From Pictodentalium vernedei (lineage: Eukaryota; Mollusca; Scaphopoda; Dentaliida; Dentaliidae), in the NCBI GenBank assembly GCA_031216915.1, contig CM062289.1, forward strand, positions 252,397,113-252,461,112: DNA of 64,000 nt, written 5' to 3'. The notes under the pieces were generated by a model that ran no database searches, was not told where the DNA came from, and saw only the letters and a list, made by a program, of their open reading frames with translations. Shown piece after piece: positions 43,728 to 56,100 of this stretch. Within the stretch, counting starts at the first letter, position 1; the number at the start of each line of letters is the position of its first letter. Both the position numbers and the translations under genes were made by a program.

Positions 43728-43780
43728 TTTCATTTAGGTTGGAAAAGCGAATCTGATTCGCTTTTCCGACCAACTGAAAT
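43728..43780. repeat. Hairpin GGAAAAGCGAATC
   Basis: GGAAAAGCGAATC / GATTCGCTTTTCC with flanking ATTTCATTTAGGTTGG / CCAACTGAAAT. A related sequence lies near 15940-15985. Confidence 0.8.
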
Positions 43781-44155
43781 ATTCCAGTCGATTGAATTTA
43801 AAAAATACCATCAACATTCATTTTCTTTGAATTAACGCAAGAAATGTTTCGTTTCTCAATCAGGACTTGATTTGACCGAATCGTTGATGACATTTCAAAT
43901 ACCAGTATACACGTTTGTTTAAAAAATAATTCTGAATGAAAATTCACCACAGCCGTAGTTTTATGATTACGCCACGTAGTTCCACCAATTGTGTTAATAT
44001 CTTTGTGTCTTCAAGGTGACTGGAGTTCAAAAGAATATCTGTATATCTTTATGATACTGGGTATTTCATTGTAGGTATTCTGTTGATATACATTGTTGAA
44101 GTTAGTCACCCAAGTTAAGCTAAAACAAAATAAGCTATGCACATAGAGTTGGGGC

Positions 44156-44392
44156 TTAACCCTTTAAACAACGTAACGGCCAAAACCGGCCATCTCTATT
44201 CTCAAAAATCGCCAATTAATTTTCATTATTTTTTCATTTTTTGTCTCAAAAACATAGGTTATGACCCCTCGTTGGAACAAGGTCGTTGCGACGAGGGGTC
44301 ATAACCTATGTTTTTGAGACAACAAACGAAAAAAATTACTTATTCAAGAATTTGGTTTGCAAGTATCGTCTGCTCTTCATGTTAAGGGTTAA
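44156..44392. mobile_element. TTAA MITE family A, copy 8
   Basis: TTAACCCTTTAAACAACG to ATGTTAAGGGTTAA, orientation opposite to copy 4. The centre is rearranged (GTTGGAACAAGGTCGTTGCG). Confidence 0.92.
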
Positions 44393-44960
44393 ATGTCGCC
44401 ATCAGTCATTCTTCAAATACCGGGCATGAAGTGAGTACTGAATGTGAACCAATACAATGTGTCGCTCACACTCTTTTTTTATTTGATCATTATTTTTCTT
44501 TCATTTATTTATTTTTTTTTGTTCCTTTTTGAAAAAGGTGGGTGTCGGTAAAGCAACTCATAAGGAAAAAACAACAGCCGCAGAGAACTTTTTCTGTCTA
44601 AAAATACGGCGAACCCTGAAACTCAGTCCTTCGTGTAGTTGTATGCAGTGTTTCGATTATTTTCACTGGGTATCGTATCAAACATTTAATCCCTCAAGCT
44701 TTTGCAACTGACAAAATAATGAATTTCGAGTGATGAAAGATATCTTTAAACCTAATTGTCAAGTGTGCTGGTTCATGGCCATCGAACACAGATATCTGCC
44801 CCATCCTTCATTGAAACTGGTCTCCAGAGTCGTGTCACAGGAATTGGTTATCCCACTTCTCCATCGGTACGTCTCGAACATGTTCAAAAAATCTTGGTTC
44901 TTGTATCATCATTCTTAGCTTGTCCGTTATGACCCCATGGTATCTCCCTCATTTACATAC
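44393..44960. other. Unassigned region
   Basis: Short plus frames at 44529-44711 and 44730-44918 have no known motif. Confidence 0.4.
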
Positions 44961-45312
44961 GCTATCGGTGGCTAAGTGGTTACGGCATTGAACTTCAAAC
45001 CGAGAGGTCGACGGTTCGACCCCCACCAGGGGTAACTGCGTTGTGTCCTTGGACAAGGCACTTAATCCCGATTGCCCATTTGGGGGCACGGTGGCACTGC
45101 TTACTTAGGTGTAGTACACGTCTTTGGTACACTTGTCTTCAGCCAATGCTAACCCTGCTTGTGTGGAGTTAGTACGTTGGAGAGTCTATGAGTTTCTCGC
45201 CGTTGCTCGGTGGTTCTCTCCGGGTACTCCGGCTTCCTCCACCCGTAAAACTGTCCGACAGGAGGTGACTCTGGCTGTCGAAAGTGTCGTTAAACTCCAA
45301 TAAATAAATACG
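44961..45312 (+). mobile_element. tRNA-headed SINE, copy 8
   Basis: Head with box A TGGCTAAGTGGTT (about 44969) and box B GGTTCGACCCCC (about 45013). Body CCTTGGACAAGGCACTTAAT, GGTACTCCGGCTTCCTCC. A longer 3' end reads GACTCTGGCTGTCGAAAGTG and TCGTTAAACTCC plus AATAAATAAATA. This long tail is the closest to the LINE tail. Confidence 0.9.
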
Positions 45313-45441
45313 GCTCTCGGGTATGTTATCAAAGTTTAACCTCAATAGTCCAGCCACACTGCCAAATGGGCAGGGGAGGCGGACAGGAATATTGTCGGAA
45401 ATTCAAGACACTTTTGGAGTTTTTCCTTACATGGTGGTTCT

Positions 45442-45690
45442 TTAACCCTTTACCGAAAACGAAAGGCAAACGACACTTGCAAAAAAAAATTCTGGAATAA
45501 TTATTTTGTTTTCATTTTTTGCGTCAAAAACATAGATTACGATCCCCTATTGGAACGAGCTCGTTAAGATAAACCGAGGTACCCTTTACCTAAAGTATCT
45601 GAAAAATATACGCCCAGCGCTATTTACAAAAAAACCTGCCATGCAACTTCTATAAAGTTTTTTCTCTTTTTTATGTCATCAAAACATACC
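45442..45690. mobile_element. Two joined family A half-elements
   Basis: TTAACCCTTTACCGAAAACG through CCCCTATTGGAACGAGCTCG is one arm (45442-45565). CCCTTTACCTAAAG followed by GCCCAGCGCTATTTACAAAA (about 45586-45690) is a second end. Neither is complete. Confidence 0.65.
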
Positions 45691-46571
45691 CAGAAACAGA
45701 GAATTCATGACAGAAACTAGCCGTACGAATTTAGGTTTTGCTGTTCGCTTTTATAACCGTCAAGTGAAGTGGGTTGTCGTATTCCACTGAGTTGGCGAGA
45801 GTCTTGTCAACGAGACGGACTTTAGCAACCCAGATGATTAACAGCTGAGCAATGTGTTCGTTGCATTACTTTCGTGTGCCCGTCGCCTCTCTTGTGGTAT
45901 AGGCCACCGACAACAGTTCGCCAGATCACTTGTTCTGTGCCACTCTCTCTAGTTCTTTCCAGGTGTTCCCCATCAGCTTGGTGTCCCTCTCGCGTGGTGA
46001 AGATCCTTCCTCTTCAAGGGTCTCTTGAACTTTTGTTGACGTTTCTGCATTAGGAAGGACATTTTTGCAGGGTGTACAGAGTGGGGTGATATCCCCCACG
46101 ATCAACCATCATTCTTTATCATCCAGGCTCCGAACTGGTTATGGCGGAGTTTTTAAATGACAATGGGTATTTCAAAACTAAATACGACACCTGACATGTG
46201 AACAAAATTAACTCCTCGAAAGTTTGCCCACATCTCGTGAGCTCGTTTGAGACATGCACGATATAAATTGAGAAAATTGAGACATAATGATGGACACCCT
46301 ACGGCACTGTTGAAAAACTACTATTTGCGGTATTCATATATTAGAGGCAGTTATCAGGGCCTCCACCCAAAGTGTTGTCGTAAATTGTGCCTGTTGAAAA
46401 ATCTTTTTGGCATGTAGTTTCGGTTGTTGTACACAAAAATGATACTGTCGTAGCAGGTATCTGTATTTAGGGGACACATGGAACTTTTTGGGGGGTGTCA
46501 AGCATTTTTATGCGTAGTTGGCTTGGGGAAATGTATGGAGGTGTTGCCCCTCTCACATTGTTGCGGCCGAT
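45691..46571. other. Unassigned region
   Basis: No gene recognised. Confidence 0.4.
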
Positions 46572-46651
46572 GGGGTATATTTTTCAAAAATTTCTCCGGG
46601 GAAGGCCCAGTCCTGGGCCTCTCCCGGAGACATTTTTGAAGAATATGCCCC
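46572..46651. repeat. 80-bp hairpin
   Basis: GGGGTATATTTTTCAAAAAT pairs with ATTTTTGAAGAATATGCCCC; core TCTCCGGGGAAGGCCCAG / CTGGGCCTCTCCCGGAGA. Confidence 0.88.
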
Positions 46652-46872
46652 AAATAACAACCCTATTTGGGTACGTCGTCTGTAATTTCATTAGTTGATG
46701 TCCCATGTAGATGGTACAGTTCAGGATTTTTAGAGGGCCCATGGGGACATTTTGGGTGGGTGGGGGGTCAAGGCTCACCCAGCCCCAACGCGCATGGCTA
46801 CACCACTTGATGGATGGAGATAATTGCCAGTTTCAAGCTAGAATCAAGGACATTGCTGCTTTTCAATATCCA

Positions 46873-46895
46873 CCCCCCCCCCCCCCCCCCCCCCC
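46873..46895 (+). repeat. Poly-C tract (23 C)
   Basis: Uninterrupted C run. Confidence 0.97.
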
Positions 46896-49471
46896 ATAAG
46901 AAAATAAAAATCCATATTAGATCTGAATGGACACTGCCTTGATAAGGATCAAATTCATGGAATTTCCGAAGGAAAGTGGCTGTTCAATTAGGGGCCACAA
47001 CATGCCAGGAAAGTAGGAAAGTTTATGTTTTCGCCCCACCACCAAAACCATATCTACGCCACTAACGCCATTATCAATAATGTCGCCAGTTGAGAGCAGA
47101 GATGAAATTTTTGACATCCCCACTTTTTTCCCCTTCAATGATTCCATTAATGAATTTACTCTTTTTATGCACGTGACAGTCCAATCGCACAATGATCAAT
47201 GAGACTTCAGTTTCTAGGATAATCATCTCAATGAAGGCCGTAGGGCATTACGTGACGCGAGCTTTACAAATGTGTAATAGAAAAAAGATGAACATTTATT
47301 TTGTCTTTTCAGCCTGCTGTTTGTGCAAAACCATTGAATGTAGTAAAATAACGATAGAGAGGCAGACATTCATTGCACTGTGTCTAATGTGCCAGCTAAA
47401 AATAACACACATTATGCAATCCATTATTGTAGATGCCACTTTGAACACTGAATTCTTTGTGATTAGTTATTGTCCTTATTTTACAGTCGGTCAGAATTAG
47501 ACCCAAACCCATGTCCAAATTACATCTATCTTCTCCCAGGGAAAGGTTTTTCCCCAACCGGTATACAAATTTATCTTTGAACAAGAACGTATTTCCTCCA
47601 ATACAAGTAAAAACGTCCAGAAACAATACAAATCTGTATTGAGGGTAGCAACCACTAAACGTGCGATCATTCGACTCAGAAAGAGAACGATTTTTACCTG
47701 CACTCAATTGGCATCGATTATTGCACATGTCGAGGCCACCGATTTTGATAACAGTAATTAAACGATATTAAATCACCAACTCTACGAAATAAATTGGACT
47801 AGACCATTTTTGTCATGATGATATTTTTATATAGGTCTAACATGCGTTATAGCTAAAAAGTACAACAAAGAACCACACAGATGAAACACTACTATAAACT
47901 ACGGCGGTTATAGTACAAGTAGAACATTGAATGGGGATTACGTCACACACAGCACAAGAACACAATACCAGTACGTCGTGATCCTCTAAAAAAATCAATT
48001 CATACACGCTGAATGATTGTCAAAATATATGCGAACAAGTCAAGAAAGGAAAGAATATTGTTAGATAAATTGGTTATTATCACCAAGTGCGTTTCCAAGA
48101 TGGTGTATTGAAGTCTCGACCTCGCCTCTGGGTCATATATCGACGATTCCTTACTGTCTCTACATCAATACAGCAATGCGGAAACCATATCCTGTCTGTA
48201 TTAAATTATTTAAGTAAAATTAATATTATAAGTATATGTGTATACCTTGTTATTCGATCTTAGCAAGTACATCTAATCAAATACAATATGAAACGAGAAA
48301 TTGTTGATAGTGATTTGATCGCAAAGTGCCGTGTAAATATGGCATATGTGATCGGAATATAAGTACCAAACATAACATGTTTCATCTTTGAAGCTAAACC
48401 TTTTACAAAACACATATAAGCTACGGACCAAGCTAAACACATATAAGCTAAACACTTTGATGAACCTATTTAAGCTAATCACTATGCTGAGCACATAGCA
48501 CCTAACCATCAGCTGAACGGATTTAAGCCCATAATATGGACAGGACCATATACATGTATATATTTCCCCTAACCCGGATTTTGCACGTAAATGGCACATT
48601 GGGCAAAAACAACTTTACAATATAGATTGGTTAAATGCTACTTTCCCGTTAGGTCAATGTGCATGACCAGGTCTACTCGCGCTTTGACACCAGAAGGTCA
48701 TTAATGCAATGGTTAAGTCCGAATCTGGAGAGTCCAGCTCCAACCACAACACACACCATCCGCACCAAAAACAAAAGACGATCTACCTTACGGACGATTA
48801 AGCGAATCACGATGCTACATAGTATTTTTTCACCTCCGTCCACTCCTTTCTTCTCCATCTTTCCTCTACCCTTTTTTATCTGTATCTCTATTCACTCTCT
48901 TCTTCCTTACTTAGTGAATGGCAGGAAGACAGCTACTAATCAGGCTGTGCTGGTATACGCATGTTGAACTCTGGATCTCACATTTTATGCCTTTGATATG
49001 AATATTGTAAATGTGTGTATTTCATGCAAATTGTGTTGTATTTATGTATACTGGCGAATTAAATAGGTCAATATCAAGGCTAGAGTAAATATAACAAATG
49101 CTCATTTGTGCATTCACCTTTCTGAAATACCACGTGGACATAGGCATCATAAATAGTTAAGGCCATTACCTCGGGTTCAGGTTCAAACATGGGCGTCAAA
49201 TATGGCGTATTGAAGGCAAAGGCCATGTCTCAGCTCTTTAACTCGAACTCTACGGGCGGTTTGATACAAAACTACGCACAAATGTTAAAGATACTGAGAA
49301 GGCGCGTGATACTCATTTGCCAGATCAGTACCTTCTGGATCAAGGCCGAGCGTGGGGATGAAAAATTAAATTTCTCGTGTACAGAAAATGTTCGTGCAAA
49401 AGTTTAGAAATCGCTCCGAACACTTAAAATTGATTTTGCGCCCATTTTGATGCAACATATGTGAGTGGTAT
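46896..49471. other. Unassigned region, largest stretch without recognised repeats
   Basis: About 2.6 kb with no palindrome, MITE or SINE that I can identify. Frames up to 110 codons (47396-47728 minus; 47192-47500 plus; 48273-48599 minus; 48659-48967 plus) have no known motif. GATTTTGATAACAGTAATTAAA near 47742 weakly resembles the TGTAAC repeat at 29836. The region might be single-copy intron or intergenic DNA. Confidence 0.4.
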
Positions 49472-49681
49472 TTAACTGGTAGAGTACTAAGTTGGTTTTT
49501 GTCTGCAGAATTTGTACATATGTCTTTGCCTTGTTACAGTTTAAGGAAGAGTGCCTATAGGCACTCTCCCATGAATAATAACAGGGCAAATCTACGCAGA
49601 CAAATTAATTTCACTTCAAATATGGCATGAACCACATCCACAGAATATGAAACCTGTATGTTGCGGTATAAAACTTCGGAG
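49472..49681. mobile_element. TTAA MITE family Q, copy 3 (truncated)
   Basis: TTAACTGGTAGAGTACTAAG with the core hairpin GAGTGCCTATAGGCACTC. The right arm is lost where the TA element starts at 49682. Confidence 0.85.
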
Positions 49682-50186
49682 TACACTGCAAAAAATATAG
49701 GTTCTCTTTAGAACCAAAACTGGTTCTAATCTTGTCCCTGAGATGGAACCAGTTCTGTTTAAACAGTATTTGTTTCAAATCAAATAAATTTATAAAGATT
49801 GACATTAAATATTAACAGAATTAAACATAAATGGAGGGGGTTTCAGCCGTAAGTTTGGAGCTTATACGAGGTTTCTCAAATCATTATTAAGCAAAGGAGA
49901 TATGAACAGTTGGCATATCGAACCAGTTTTGGTTCTGTATAGAACCAATATACCAGGTATTTATATTCGCTTTGTTTCAAAAATGTTTGGCGACTGCGTT
50001 GAATAAGCTCCAAGTTTACTGCTGAATCTACTTCAGTTCATGTATTATTCTGTTAAAACTGAATGCTAATATTGGTAAATTTATTTGATTTGATATAAAT
50101 ACTGTTTAAACTAAACTGGTTCCATCTCAGGGACAAGATTAGAACCAGTTTTGGTTCTAAAGAGAACCTATATTTTTTGCAGTGTA
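49682..50186. mobile_element. TA-flanked foldback element, family T copy 1
   Basis: TA duplication at both ends. Termini CACTGCAAAAAATATAGG and CCTATATTTTTTGCAGTG, followed by TTCTCTTTAGAACCAAAACT and AATCTTGTCCCTGAGATGG. Nearly the whole ~505 bp is two long arms with AGAACCA/TGGTTCT repeats around the middle. TA duplication suggests a Tc1/mariner-type mover; superfamily unproven. Confidence 0.9.
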
Positions 50187-50769
50187 GATGGAAACTAAAG
50201 TGACATTGACATTTGACCTATTGCAGTTAGTTTTATTAAAAAAACTAATAGGCATTTAGGTATCATGATTACAACAATGAATACACCGTGCTAAACAAAA
50301 GACTATCACACAATCTTGTGAAGATTAACTAATTAGAAGGTCTCCCTGTTGGAAATGTAATTTTAATAAACATACAGGCTCAAATAAGGTGCATTCAGGG
50401 TGGAAAGATTCGCCAAAATTAATAAACATACATGTATTTTATTAGGAACACAAGAGTATGGCCTGCCAGGCCACCAGTCACCCTTCATAGCCCCAAGGCA
50501 ACTACGTGCCCATAGTCACCACCATCTATCGTGTGATTCAGTACTATTGTATTCAAACAGTACTATAGTCTTCTTCCACTCTTGGAATCTTGTACCTTTA
50601 CTATTGACTACCACTCAGTTTGATTGAGCAGAAGTCCTAAATATTTAAGGATTTGCACAATCAGCAGTGACATGCACCGCATTTCTCACAGGTCGTAACG
50701 TTATAATGCGGAAACAAAAACAAAATATACCTCCCACTCCCCAACAAAAGTACCAACAACACCACCACC
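50187..50769. other. Unassigned region
   Basis: No recognised gene or repeat. Confidence 0.4.
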
Positions 50770-50820
50770 ACCCCCCCCCCCCCCCCCAAAAAAAAAAAAA
50801 AACAAAAAAAAAAAAACAAA
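50770..50820 (+). repeat. C-run followed by A-run
   Basis: About 18 C then A-rich sequence with isolated C. The 72-codon minus frame here is low complexity (W/F/G). Confidence 0.95.
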
Positions 50821-51366
50821 AACAACTTTCACACAAGTGACATAACTTTGGAGTTTTGTGCATTAAAAATGTGATAATCGAAATAGTCTTTTATTCTATG
50901 GTCATAAAAAAAGACTGTCGAATTTTCATTGTGGAAATAAAAAAAAAATCTGTGACCTTTTTGAACAATCAAGGAACATAATTATCAAATTGAATACACT
51001 AGAAATTGAACTTGACCGTCGTTTTGTTATTATGAGAAAAACTGTTAAATTTCAAATCGTTCCGCCAAACTGAGGTGATGATATCGTGCAAAATAAAAAA
51101 AAATCGCAAAGTTTTATAAATCAAGGGCCAGGACTCTGAAAAAACACGCGTAAAAATTCTCAAAATCGAATTTAACCTTCTGTCTATGGCCATAAATACA
51201 GTTCTAAAATTAAAAAAAATATTCTGCCTCTGAAAACTAAAATTATCGTGAGAAATGCATATTGACGGGCGCCCAGAAAACAGATAAAAATGACAAGGAA
51301 AAGGGTCCCTTCTTCCATAGTCAGAGGCGTGGCTAGAGGTTTTCGATTGGGGGGGTGTAGGGTAGT

Positions 51367-51433
51367 GAATTTCCAACTGGGGTGGGACCGGGAGGGGAAC
51401 CCCCTCCCGCTCCCTCCCCCTAGTTGGAAATTC
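51367..51433. repeat. Hairpin GAATTTCCAACT
   Basis: GAATTTCCAACT / AGTTGGAAATTC flank GGGACCGGGAGGGG / CCCCTCCCGCTCCC. Confidence 0.85.
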
Positions 51434-52989
51434 TCTACCGAGAACATTTTTAAATTGAAGCTATGAAAGGGGGCATACAATTGATTCTAGTAACTAAAAT
51501 ACCAACAGATTTATGATAAGATTATCAGGTTATTATTATTTGGTACTATTCTGGGAATAGAATGTGTGCTAAACAAATGCTCAAGCTGAAAAATTTTGAG
51601 CAATTCACACTGTCCTAACATTAAATCAGATCTTATGCAGGAATGATCAGTTTTCGATGTTTCATCATTTTGTAGCTGTGAATGATGGAATTAACTCAGG
51701 ATAACGATTTCACGTGATGTAATTTTCTTGAAGTGCATTTCGAGGATATTTTTTTTATTATTATAAGTAACGTACTATAGAAATCTCGTACATATTGACA
51801 TCATACATACTTATGAAGCTCGATATTGCGTACACTGTAGTTGTAAATAGTAATAGTTGGAATTTTTGACGATTTGAAACAGAGTTGGAACTTTGGGAAG
51901 TAAAGGAGACATCAGCATCACCAAAGAAGCTCTAAAATCCAGATAGATGGAATTTCCAACTACTCATGACTTGCCCTCCGAATTTCCAACTGTAGAAAAT
52001 TTTGGCCAGGATGGGGATGGGGTGACACACACCCCTGTCCCCACGTCCCTGGTTTTGAGTCTCTGAGTAAAAACAACACTTTTCTTAGTCGTATACACAA
52101 CATCGCGAGTGTGACACTAGCTCTAGATACATTGCCCACAGCGGCTGTGTGACGCTAATTCCACGAACGCGGAAGTGTAATTGAAAGTGACCTTTGGGTA
52201 TTTTGAGGGTGTCCTACACCCGCAATACCAGAATGGAGCGAAGAACAAGAAATATATTTTCTTTTATCTTTCACTAATACTAAAGAATCGCGAGCATCGA
52301 ACCTATTGTTCGCAAATGTGAAACTAAAAATGAGCTTGGTTTGAGTCTCTGAGTAAAGACAACACTTTTTGTGTCATATACGCAGAATCGCAAATGTGTC
52401 ATATTGCCACAGCAGCTGATCGTGATTTGAAGAGCCGAATGTCTGATCATTTTCCAGAGATCACCAAGTCCAGTGAAACTTTGGTCTAAAAAAAAAAATA
52501 TCTCGCTCATCTTCTCTGAAATTGAGTCGAGTGAGCTACGTGGGTTTGCATTATTATCTCAGGTAGTGGGGCGGGATACAAGAATGTGTGCCCGACCGCC
52601 CGCCCACCCGTCCATCCTACCCCGTTTTTGGCATCACATTTTAAAGAAAACACCTTAAAATATTTTGCACAAATTTATTAAGCAGCTTTTTAGTGATAAT
52701 ATCATGAATGAGATTGCAAACAAGCTATGTCGAAGTATCACTTGAAGAGTTATTGTCCCTGTTTGGATTAGATTTTCATTTGATCACATTATGAGTCTTT
52801 ATCATCACATTTCAAAGAACCCCGTATTTTCTCCGCATTTATTATATGGGCCTTTGTTGATACTATGGTGAATGGGATCTCGAACCAGCCATTTTCAACT
52901 ATTTCTTCAAGAGCTATTGTCATTGTCATCACATTACCATTTCTTCTCATCAAATTTCACAGAAAACCGTTGAATGTTATTTTCCAAAT
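51434..52989. other. Unassigned region
   Basis: GAATTTCCAACT reappears near 51950-51990 with TGGGGATGGGG. GAGTCTCTGAGTAAA-GACAACACTTTT occurs at 52058 and 52341, indicating a ~280-bp diverged direct repeat. No gene recognised. Confidence 0.45.
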
Positions 52990-53238
52990 TTAACTGGTAG
53001 AGTGCTAGATTATTTTTGACCATCAAAATTTGTTCACATGTCTTTGCCTTGTTACAATTTATGGGAGAGTGCCTGTAGGCACTCCCCCATAAATTGTAAC
53101 AAGGCAAATCTACACAGACTAAATAATTCACTTCGAAGATAATATGAAGCATATCCACTGAGTATGAGGCCCTTATATTACAGTCCCTGCACATCATAGT
53201 AAAGCCCAAACATGGGCTTCCAGCACTCTACCAGTTAA
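52990..53238. mobile_element. TTAA MITE family Q, copy 2 (best preserved)
   Basis: TTAACTGGTAGAGTGCTAGA to CAGCACTCTACCAGTTAA. Perfect core arms CTTTGCCTTGTTACAATTTA / TAAATTGTAACAAGGCAAAT; loop GGGAGAGTGCCTGTAGGCAC. Confidence 0.96.
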
Positions 53239-54236
53239 CATATAGCTTGTCGATGATAATATCACGAAGGGGATTGAGAAACAGCTGTGTCCAAGCTTTG
53301 ACTTTGTTGAACTTGGGTGGTGGTTGGGGGGGGGGGGGGTGCTGACCATGCGAAGACGCTGCACTTGTTCAAAAAGCAAAATGAGGAAAAGGCTTGATTT
53401 TCCTTAGAGTTCATTATTGTGCAAATTCCGAAGGTAGCAACAGTTATTTCAGTTGGGGATTTTAAAGAATATTTGATTGGCACAGTATTGCCAAGACTTT
53501 TGAAACTGTCCTCAAAATAAAACAAGATTTTATATAGTTGAATGGCCTGCGTGGTTTTTTTTCAAACCACCCACAAGACAAACTATTTCTGGTATTATAA
53601 TACTTTTTGCCTAATATATTATTTCCAGGCCAAGCGTAAGTGTGTTCTAACATATTTATGCAGGTGCTTTTATGCCGTATATTTTTTCAAAACTATGTTC
53701 CAATGCAAAACAAATCTGGGGGAAAGGGGAGGCTGAAGGTCCCAAATTCACAAAACTACATTTGAAAGGGAAGCGAAAATCAACAAATGACATCATTGTG
53801 AAGGCCAAAAGTATGCTAATACCCAATGCCTGCAAGTATTGGAGAGCAATCAATTGTAATCGCACTGATAAAACATTTACAGTCGCCCTAAAAATTGGGC
53901 AGGTGATAGGAAACACGATATTTTGGCCCAGGACTATAAATGACCAAACCAAAATCGCGAATCAGATTTGCTTTCCAGAAAATTCCAGACACTGTTTTTC
54001 AATTTTCACCATTTTGATCCATTTTATCTACCAGTGCATTAACTCAGAGTTGTCAATTTACACCTGTAATTACATTGAATATAATCCCATGACTGAGTCT
54101 CTGTTGTTATATTTGAGGTGTTTACCAACACACAGATTATACATAACTTTGACAATTCGAAACATTAACTAATTGACAGAAGAGATTATCTGTCTTCAAT
54201 AGCAGGTTAAATTTCAAGTGATGAGTGGTTACTGGT
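53239..54236 (+). other. Unassigned region containing the longest open frame
   Basis: A 166-codon plus frame (53672-54172) is the longest in the window. It is lysine-rich early (KFTKLHLKGKRKSTNDIIVK) and has Cys/Ile-rich later parts, with no known motif. An antisense 98-codon frame overlaps. A 14-G run is at 53326-53339. It may be a chance frame in AT-rich DNA or a fragment of an unknown mobile-element protein. Confidence 0.3.
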
Positions 54237-55365
54237 AATTGAAAGTAGGAGAAATGTTCTCGCAAACAAGAGGCTTTCCATGGGAACAAAGACAGGAAAT
54301 TGCTCCTTTTAATGCCAAATTTTAAAATTTTGTGCACGACCGGTGGAACCATGGTCGACCCGGGGCACATGTGCTTGGCAAAGGCTATCCAAATTAATGG
54401 CATTTAGTCACTTTGAGGAGGTGGGGGGGGGGGGGGTAAAATAATTCTGGATGGTCGTTCAAAAGTTAGTGAACAGAAATAAAAAAAAATCAAATAATCA
54501 AATAATGAATCTTGTTATTGTGCAGAAAAAATAAAACTTTTTGGGGTTATGTTGAAGTAGGAATTGATCCTTCGGAAGACAGGAAATTGCTCCTTTTAAT
54601 GCAAAATTTTGGGGTATGTTGAAGTAGGAATTGATTCTTCAGAAGATAGGAAATTGCTCCTTTTAATGCCAAATTAAAAAAATTTCCCATACCGGGTCGA
54701 ACTATGGTCGACCCGGCGCACATGTGCTTGGCACGATGTGTCCGAATTAGTGGAACTTAGTCACTATGAGGGGGAGGGGGCGTGAAATGATTCAGGATGG
54801 TAATTCAAAACTTAGTGGGCAGAAATTAAAAAAAATCAAATAATGAATCTTGTTATTTGAGCAGAAAAAATAAAACTTTTTGGGGTATGTTGAAGTAGGA
54901 ATTGATCCTTCAGAAGACAGGAAATTGCGCCTTTTAATGCAAAATTTTTAATTTTTCCGATGCCGGATCGAACCATGGTCGACCCGGCGCACATGTGCAT
55001 GGCACGGTGTGTCCAAATTAGTGGAATTTAGTCACTATGAGGGAGGGGGAGGAATGGTTCAGGATGGTCAATTCAAAAGTTAGTGGACAGAAATAAAAAA
55101 ATTCAAATAATGAATCGTGTTATTTGAGTAGAAAAATAAACCTTTCTGGGGGATGTTGAAGTAGGAATTGATCCGTTAGAAGACAGGAAATTGCTCCTTT
55201 TAATGCCAAATTTAAAAAATTTTCCATGCCGGGCCGAATCATGGTCGGCCAGGCGCACATGTGCGTGGGAATATGTATCCAAATTAGTGAACTTTAGTCA
55301 CTTGGGTGGGTGGGTGGGGGGGGGGGGGAGTGGATAAAATGATTCTGGATGGAAAAATGATGGGA
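54237..55365 (+). repeat. ~270-bp tandem array
   Basis: GACAGGAAATTGCTCCTTTT marks units at 54291, 54578, 54915 and 55182, with an extra copy at 54645 from a 67-bp internal duplication. Each unit has CATGGTCGACCCGGCGCACA, a TCACTATGAGGGGG purine run of variable length, AATAATGAATCTTGTTATT and TGTTGAAGTAGGAATTGAT. Sequence identity between units is high by eye. Confidence 0.92.
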
Positions 55366-55815
55366 TTATGTCCAGGTTGGGGAGGTGCCCCACCCCTACA
55401 TGCCCCCCCCCCCCCCCCCGATGCCCGACCCTGGTTGCAGGCCTGCACTCAATGGATTTCCACCCTGTACTATTATTCGGGTCTGTTGTTCTTTTATTTA
55501 AATTTGATAAATGTTCCAACGTGTATTATTATTCCCACCTGTACTTTTATTTGGAACACAAGAGTACATGTAGTTAAAATTATTTGATAGTTGCAGTTGC
55601 ATGTCATGATACATATCGTGTTGTGCAGATTGAATTGTGGAACATGTCTTATTGCTTTCCAAAGTGTGATTTACTGGCATTTCCGGGTTTGATTATAAAC
55701 GATAACTTCACAAGTGAATTATCCAATCAACAATTGTGTCATGTATGCGCGCATACGAAGACTCTTTGCCGTGGGTGTAATGAGGACTTCTTTGTTGTTT
55801 TTTGGTTACTTTTTG
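55366..55815 (+). other. Unassigned region
   Basis: C-run at about 55405-55420. A 80-codon frame at 55584-55826 contains CHVCAHTKTLCRGC, a zinc-ribbon-like spacing, but is not identified and runs into a MITE. Confidence 0.35.
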
Positions 55816-56063
55816 TAAGCCTTTAACTAACATGAAAAGCAGACGACACTTGCAAATAAAATTCTTAAATAACTATTATTTTCATTTTTTGTCTCAAAAA
55901 CAAAGGTTATGAAACCCCATTGGAAAGAGCGCGACAAGCTCGTTCTAATGAGGGGTCATAACCTATGTTTTAGAGACAAAAAATGAAAAAATAATGAAAA
56001 TTAATTGGCGAGTTTTGAGAATAGCGCTGGCCGTTTTTGCCATTACATTAGGTACAGGGTTAA
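55816..56063. mobile_element. TTAA MITE family A, copy 9
   Basis: The left TTAA is mutated to GTAA (GTAAGCCTTTAACTAACATG); the right end GTACAGGGTTAA is intact. Several arm mismatches (AACAAAGGTTATGAAACCCC versus GAGGGGTCATAACC) make this an older copy. Confidence 0.9.
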
Positions 56064-56100
56064 ATAATATAATTATCGTTAATAACGAAAAGTAATAAGC

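Noticed and set aside
50999-51376. 125-codon minus frame as a gene
   Set aside because: AT-rich, Phe/Asn/Ser-rich composition, no motif, runs into the foldback at 51367.
55584-55826. Zinc-ribbon protein based on CHVCAHTKTLCRGC
   Set aside because: The short frame ends inside a MITE, has no homology I know, and two CxxC pairs can arise by chance.
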